From the NCBI GenBank assembly GCA_951812575.1, contig OX638322.1, positions 1,146,850-1,210,849 on the forward strand: a stretch of DNA of 64,000 nucleotides, written 5' to 3'. The notes beneath the pieces are model-generated. The model had not been told where the DNA came from, did not search any database, and worked only from the letters and a program-made list of their open reading frames with translations. How positions within the stretch are numbered: the stretch's first letter is position 1; every line of letters starts with the position of its first letter. Origin of the DNA: Candidatus Binatia bacterium. Lineage in GTDB: Bacteria > Desulfobacterota > Binatia > Bin18. A program made the position numbers and the translations under genes. This document shows positions 61,940-64,000 of the stretch, in pieces.

Positions 61940-62563
61940 TTAGGGCGTGTGCTCCAGGGCCCACAGAATCAGGTCGGCAGTCCCCTCGTCTCCCCAGCGG
62001 CTGGAATCGAGCAGTAGGGTATAGTGGCTCGGGTCGCGCCAGTCGCCATGGTAGAAGGTGTGGACGTAATCGGCCCGGATCTTGTCCATGCCGGCAATCC
62101 GCTGCCGGGCCTGGGCGTGGTCCAGACCCTCGGCTTCGACCACGCGCTCGATCCGGGTTTCGAGCGGCGCGTGCAGGAACACGTGCAGGGCCTCGGGATG
62201 GTGCTCAAGGATGCGATTCCCCCCGCGGCCCACAAGAATCGCCCTCCCCCTTTGGGCCACCTCCTCAACGATGGTTTTGGTCATGCGCACGAGTTGGGCA
62301 TCGTTGAGCCACAGCGGCGGCGGAACATCATAGGCGGACTCAAAGCCGCCCAGACCGAACAGACCGACCATGCGCTCAATAAAGGAGTCGACCCGCTCGT
62401 CTTTTGCGTCAATATAGTCTTCCGCGACCTGATACTGCGAGGCGATCTGCCGCACGATCTCTTTTTCCCAGACCGTCCAGTTCAAACGCCGACCCAGCTC
62501 ACGGGCAATCAGGCTGCCACCGCTGCCGTAGAGATGAGATAGAGTCAGGATGGACTTTCCCAT
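61940..62563 (-). CDS. Cytidylate-kinase-like protein
   Basis: 207-residue P-loop protein of the cytidylate-kinase-like group. The N-terminal YGSGGSLIARELGRRL is the phosphate-binding loop, ILVGRGGN the second segment, and FLHAPLETRIERVV the lid region. Members are not proven CMP kinases, so cmk is not assigned. RBS GGGAGGCG before ATG 62563. Confidence 0.85.
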   Translation of the reverse strand: MGKSILTLSHLYGSGGSLIARELGRRLNWTVWEKEIVRQIASQYQVAEDYIDAKDERVDSFIERMVGLFGLGGFESAYDVPPPLWLNDAQLVRMTKTIVEEVAQRGRAILVGRGGNRILEHHPEALHVFLHAPLETRIERVVEAEGLDHAQARQRIAGMDKIRADYVHTFYHGDWRDPSHYTLLLDSSRWGDEGTADLILWALEHTP

Positions 62564-62633
62564 GATCGCCTCCCTATTGACTCACGATGAGTGAGCGCAT
62601 TCTAGGAACCCGGACGTTCCTTTGTCAATTCTC

Positions 62634-62686
62634 TCCACAGGGTACACCTGTCCTCCGACAGATATGCAGCTGCACGTTTATTCTGT
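62634..62686. repeat. Decayed palindromic element copy 9
   Basis: GGTACACCTGTCCTCCGACAGATATGCAGCTG, then CACGTTTATTCT, aligns with the consensus CGTGTCCTCCA...CAGATGCTGGACACGTTTACTCT, with several mismatches and missing GGA. It lies in the gap between the FG-GAP gene and the kinase-like gene. Confidence 0.6.
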
Positions 62687-62692
62687 ATCTCC

Positions 62693-64000
62693 CTAGCGCC
62701 GGGACACAAACAGAAAGGCGCGGCCAACGGCCGGCTTATCCCGGATGAGTTGACCCGGCGCCCCGAAAACGAATTCCGGGATGTGGTCGGCGTTAATATC
62801 GCCGGGCGAGGCCAGCGCATAGCCGAACATCGAACCCTGGTGCGGGTAGGGATTGTCAAAGGTAATCAAATGACGGCCGTCGCGGCCGTTGTAGAGAAAG
62901 ACTTCTCCCTGGACGTGAAACTGATCGACCCTCTGAAATGGGGCGCTAACCAGGATTTCGGGGATCTCATCCGTGTTCACGTCCGGTATGGCGGACATGA
63001 TCCAGCCAAACCCGGCCGAGGGGCGTGGGGCCGGGTCGTGGAAGGTCAGCAGCAGGCTGCCGTCCGTGCCGCTAAAGGCAAAGGCCGCCCCCTGGGCGGC
63101 GACTGCCCCGACATCCTGATAGGGCGCGCCAATGAGCAGGTCCGGGACGCTATCCTCATTCAGATCTCCGGCCGGTGTGACATGCCAACCGAACGACGCG
63201 CCAGCCTGCGGCTGGGGGTGATCGATGGAGTACAGCAGGCTGCCATCCGCGCCGCTATACACATAGACTCGTCCCTGCGTGCTCCGGCCCTCAACAGTGG
63301 AGTAAGGCGCACCGACAAGAATATCCGGGATGCTATCGCGGTTCAGGTCGCCCGCCGAGTTGACCGTCCAGCCAAAGCCTTCGGCGCCGGAATCGGCTGG
63401 GGGGGCGAGGGTGTGGAGGGCCGTGCCATCGCGGCCGCTAAAGACAAACACCCGGCCCTCGTGGTCCTGGCCGTGCGCGCCCACAATGAAGTCGGGAAGA
63501 CCGTCTCCGTTCAGGTCCCCGGCAGAAGCGACGGACCAGCCAAACCCCGCGCCCGCACTCTGTTGGGGCGCTTCGAGGGAGCGGAGGAGCTGGCCATCGC
63601 GGCCACTAAAGACAAAGGCCTGTCCGCTGCCGACACGCTTGCTCACGTTGTGTTCGTTGCCGTCCTCGGCGGTCCAGCCAAAGACCAGCGCCTCCGCACT
63701 GCCGGCTTCGCCCTGGCCGAAAGCGCCAACGAGACAATCCGGTATGCCGTCCTGATTCACATCGCCGGCCGCGGCAACGGAAAATCCAAACGCGGCATCC
63801 GCTTGGGGATGCGGGTCGTCCAGCTCCAATAAGAGCTCACCGCTCTGACCATCGAACACAAAGGCCCGCCCCTGGTGGTTATTCCCGCCCCAGGCTTGCT
63901 CGTACGCGCCAACAATATAGTCGGGGATTGCGTCGCCATTCACATCACCCAGCGTCGATAAGGCGGAAGAGAAGCCGGAAAAGGACAGGCGATTCGGGGT
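62693..64000 (-). CDS. FG-GAP/integrin-type beta-propeller protein (5' end outside the window)
   Basis: At least 436 residues; the frame is open to the window end. It has at least six repeats of about 60 residues, each with FGWSVASAGDLNGDGLPDFIVGA-type FG-GAP and D-x-N-x-D-x-x-D calcium-binding loops, and a VFSGRDG strand. Such proteins form extracellular beta-propellers. The signal peptide would lie outside. A GTG at 63943 is not likely the true start because the repeat pattern (SFSGFSSALSTLGDVNGD) continues upstream. Confidence 0.85.
   Translation of the reverse strand, partial: TPNRLSFSGFSSALSTLGDVNGDAIPDYIVGAYEQAWGGNNHQGRAFVFDGQSGELLLELDDPHPQADAAFGFSVAAAGDVNQDGIPDCLVGAFGQGEAGSAEALVFGWTAEDGNEHNVSKRVGSGQAFVFSGRDGQLLRSLEAPQQSAGAGFGWSVASAGDLNGDGLPDFIVGAHGQDHEGRVFVFSGRDGTALHTLAPPADSGAEGFGWTVNSAGDLNRDSIPDILVGAPYSTVEGRSTQGRVYVYSGADGSLLYSIDHPQPQAGASFGWHVTPAGDLNEDSVPDLLIGAPYQDVGAVAAQGAAFAFSGTDGSLLLTFHDPAPRPSAGFGWIMSAIPDVNTDEIPEILVSAPFQRVDQFHVQGEVFLYNGRDGRHLITFDNPYPHQGSMFGYALASPGDINADHIPEFVFGAPGQLIRDKPAVGRAFLFVSRR

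Noticed and set aside
60743..62017. Plus-strand frame of over 400 codons opposite the acyl-CoA-dehydrogenase-like gene
   Set aside because: Shadow frame of high-GC coding DNA; no domain, while the minus strand has a full flavoprotein.
62750..63832. Plus-strand frame opposite the FG-GAP protein
   Set aside because: The minus strand shows periodic FG-GAP calcium loops; the plus frame is low complexity.

Overview
The window looks like a chromosomal stretch from an uncultured, moderately GC-rich, Gram-negative, respiring bacterium. Evidence for this is a TonB-dependent receptor, Tat translocase genes, a NADH:quinone oxidoreductase operon, CobS, and an unusually high load of family III (CaiB/BaiF) CoA-transferases, ACAD10-type phosphotransferases, an ACMSD-like amidohydrolase and an acyl-CoA-dehydrogenase-like flavoprotein. 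This gene set is typical of deltaproteobacteria-like environmental lineages such as Binatota or Tectomicrobia/Entotheonella. That placement is inference from gene content only.

Layout. 0-7.6 kb: a DUF4301 protein, two aminoglycoside-phosphotransferase-fold proteins, an XPB-like helicase, an AMACR-type CoA enzyme and a PIN/RHH toxin-antitoxin pair. 7.7-16.9 kb: a RavA/ViaA (MoxR + VWA) pair, two CoA-transferases, purC, a TerC-family transporter, an alpha/beta hydrolase and a histone-deacetylase-fold enzyme. 17-19.6 kb: tatA-tatC, an orphan HTH protein, a two-ORF split Cas4-like nuclease with membrane segments, and a DUF4911 protein. 19.7-29.2 kb: two adjacent CoA-transferases, an amidohydrolase, a ketopantoate-reductase-like enzyme, a formylglutamate-amidohydrolase-like fusion, an alanine:cation symporter and a LysR regulator. 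29.2-40 kb: cobS, then a complex I operon reading nuoA-C-D-E-H-J-K-L-M-N on the minus strand, without B, F, G or I. 40.2-43.3 kb: tRNA-Ser(GGA), 4.5S RNA, dnaX, ybaB, recR. 43.3-52 kb: a mosaic accessory region with small secreted proteins, a partial second recR, tRNA-Asn(GTT), a family-28 glycoside hydrolase, toxin-antitoxin genes and duplicated, chimeric gene fragments. 52-64 kb: FKBP-type isomerase, RRM protein, ABM monooxygenase, tldD/tldE, a secreted multidomain protein, a TonB receptor, a flavoprotein, a cytidylate-kinase-like protein and an FG-GAP protein running off the window end.

The most striking feature is a family of about 52-bp palindromic elements (consensus arm AAGAGTAAACGTGTCC, roughly 20-nt loop). 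Eight clear copies and one decayed copy are seen. Three lie in frame inside conserved genes (a phosphotransferase, the ViaA-like VWA protein and the TonB receptor), where they add about 18 residues without breaking the frame, in the manner of Rickettsia palindromic elements. A second family, arrays built from GGGTC/GAGTC and GACCC/GACTC words, sits in nuoM, dnaX, two nuo gene junctions and the tldD-tldE junction. In dnaX and nuoM it is translated as KDP/KDS- or DPTD-like repeats. Several other hairpin families sit at gene edges, so the genome appears heavily colonised by small dispersed palindromes that tolerate or exploit translation.
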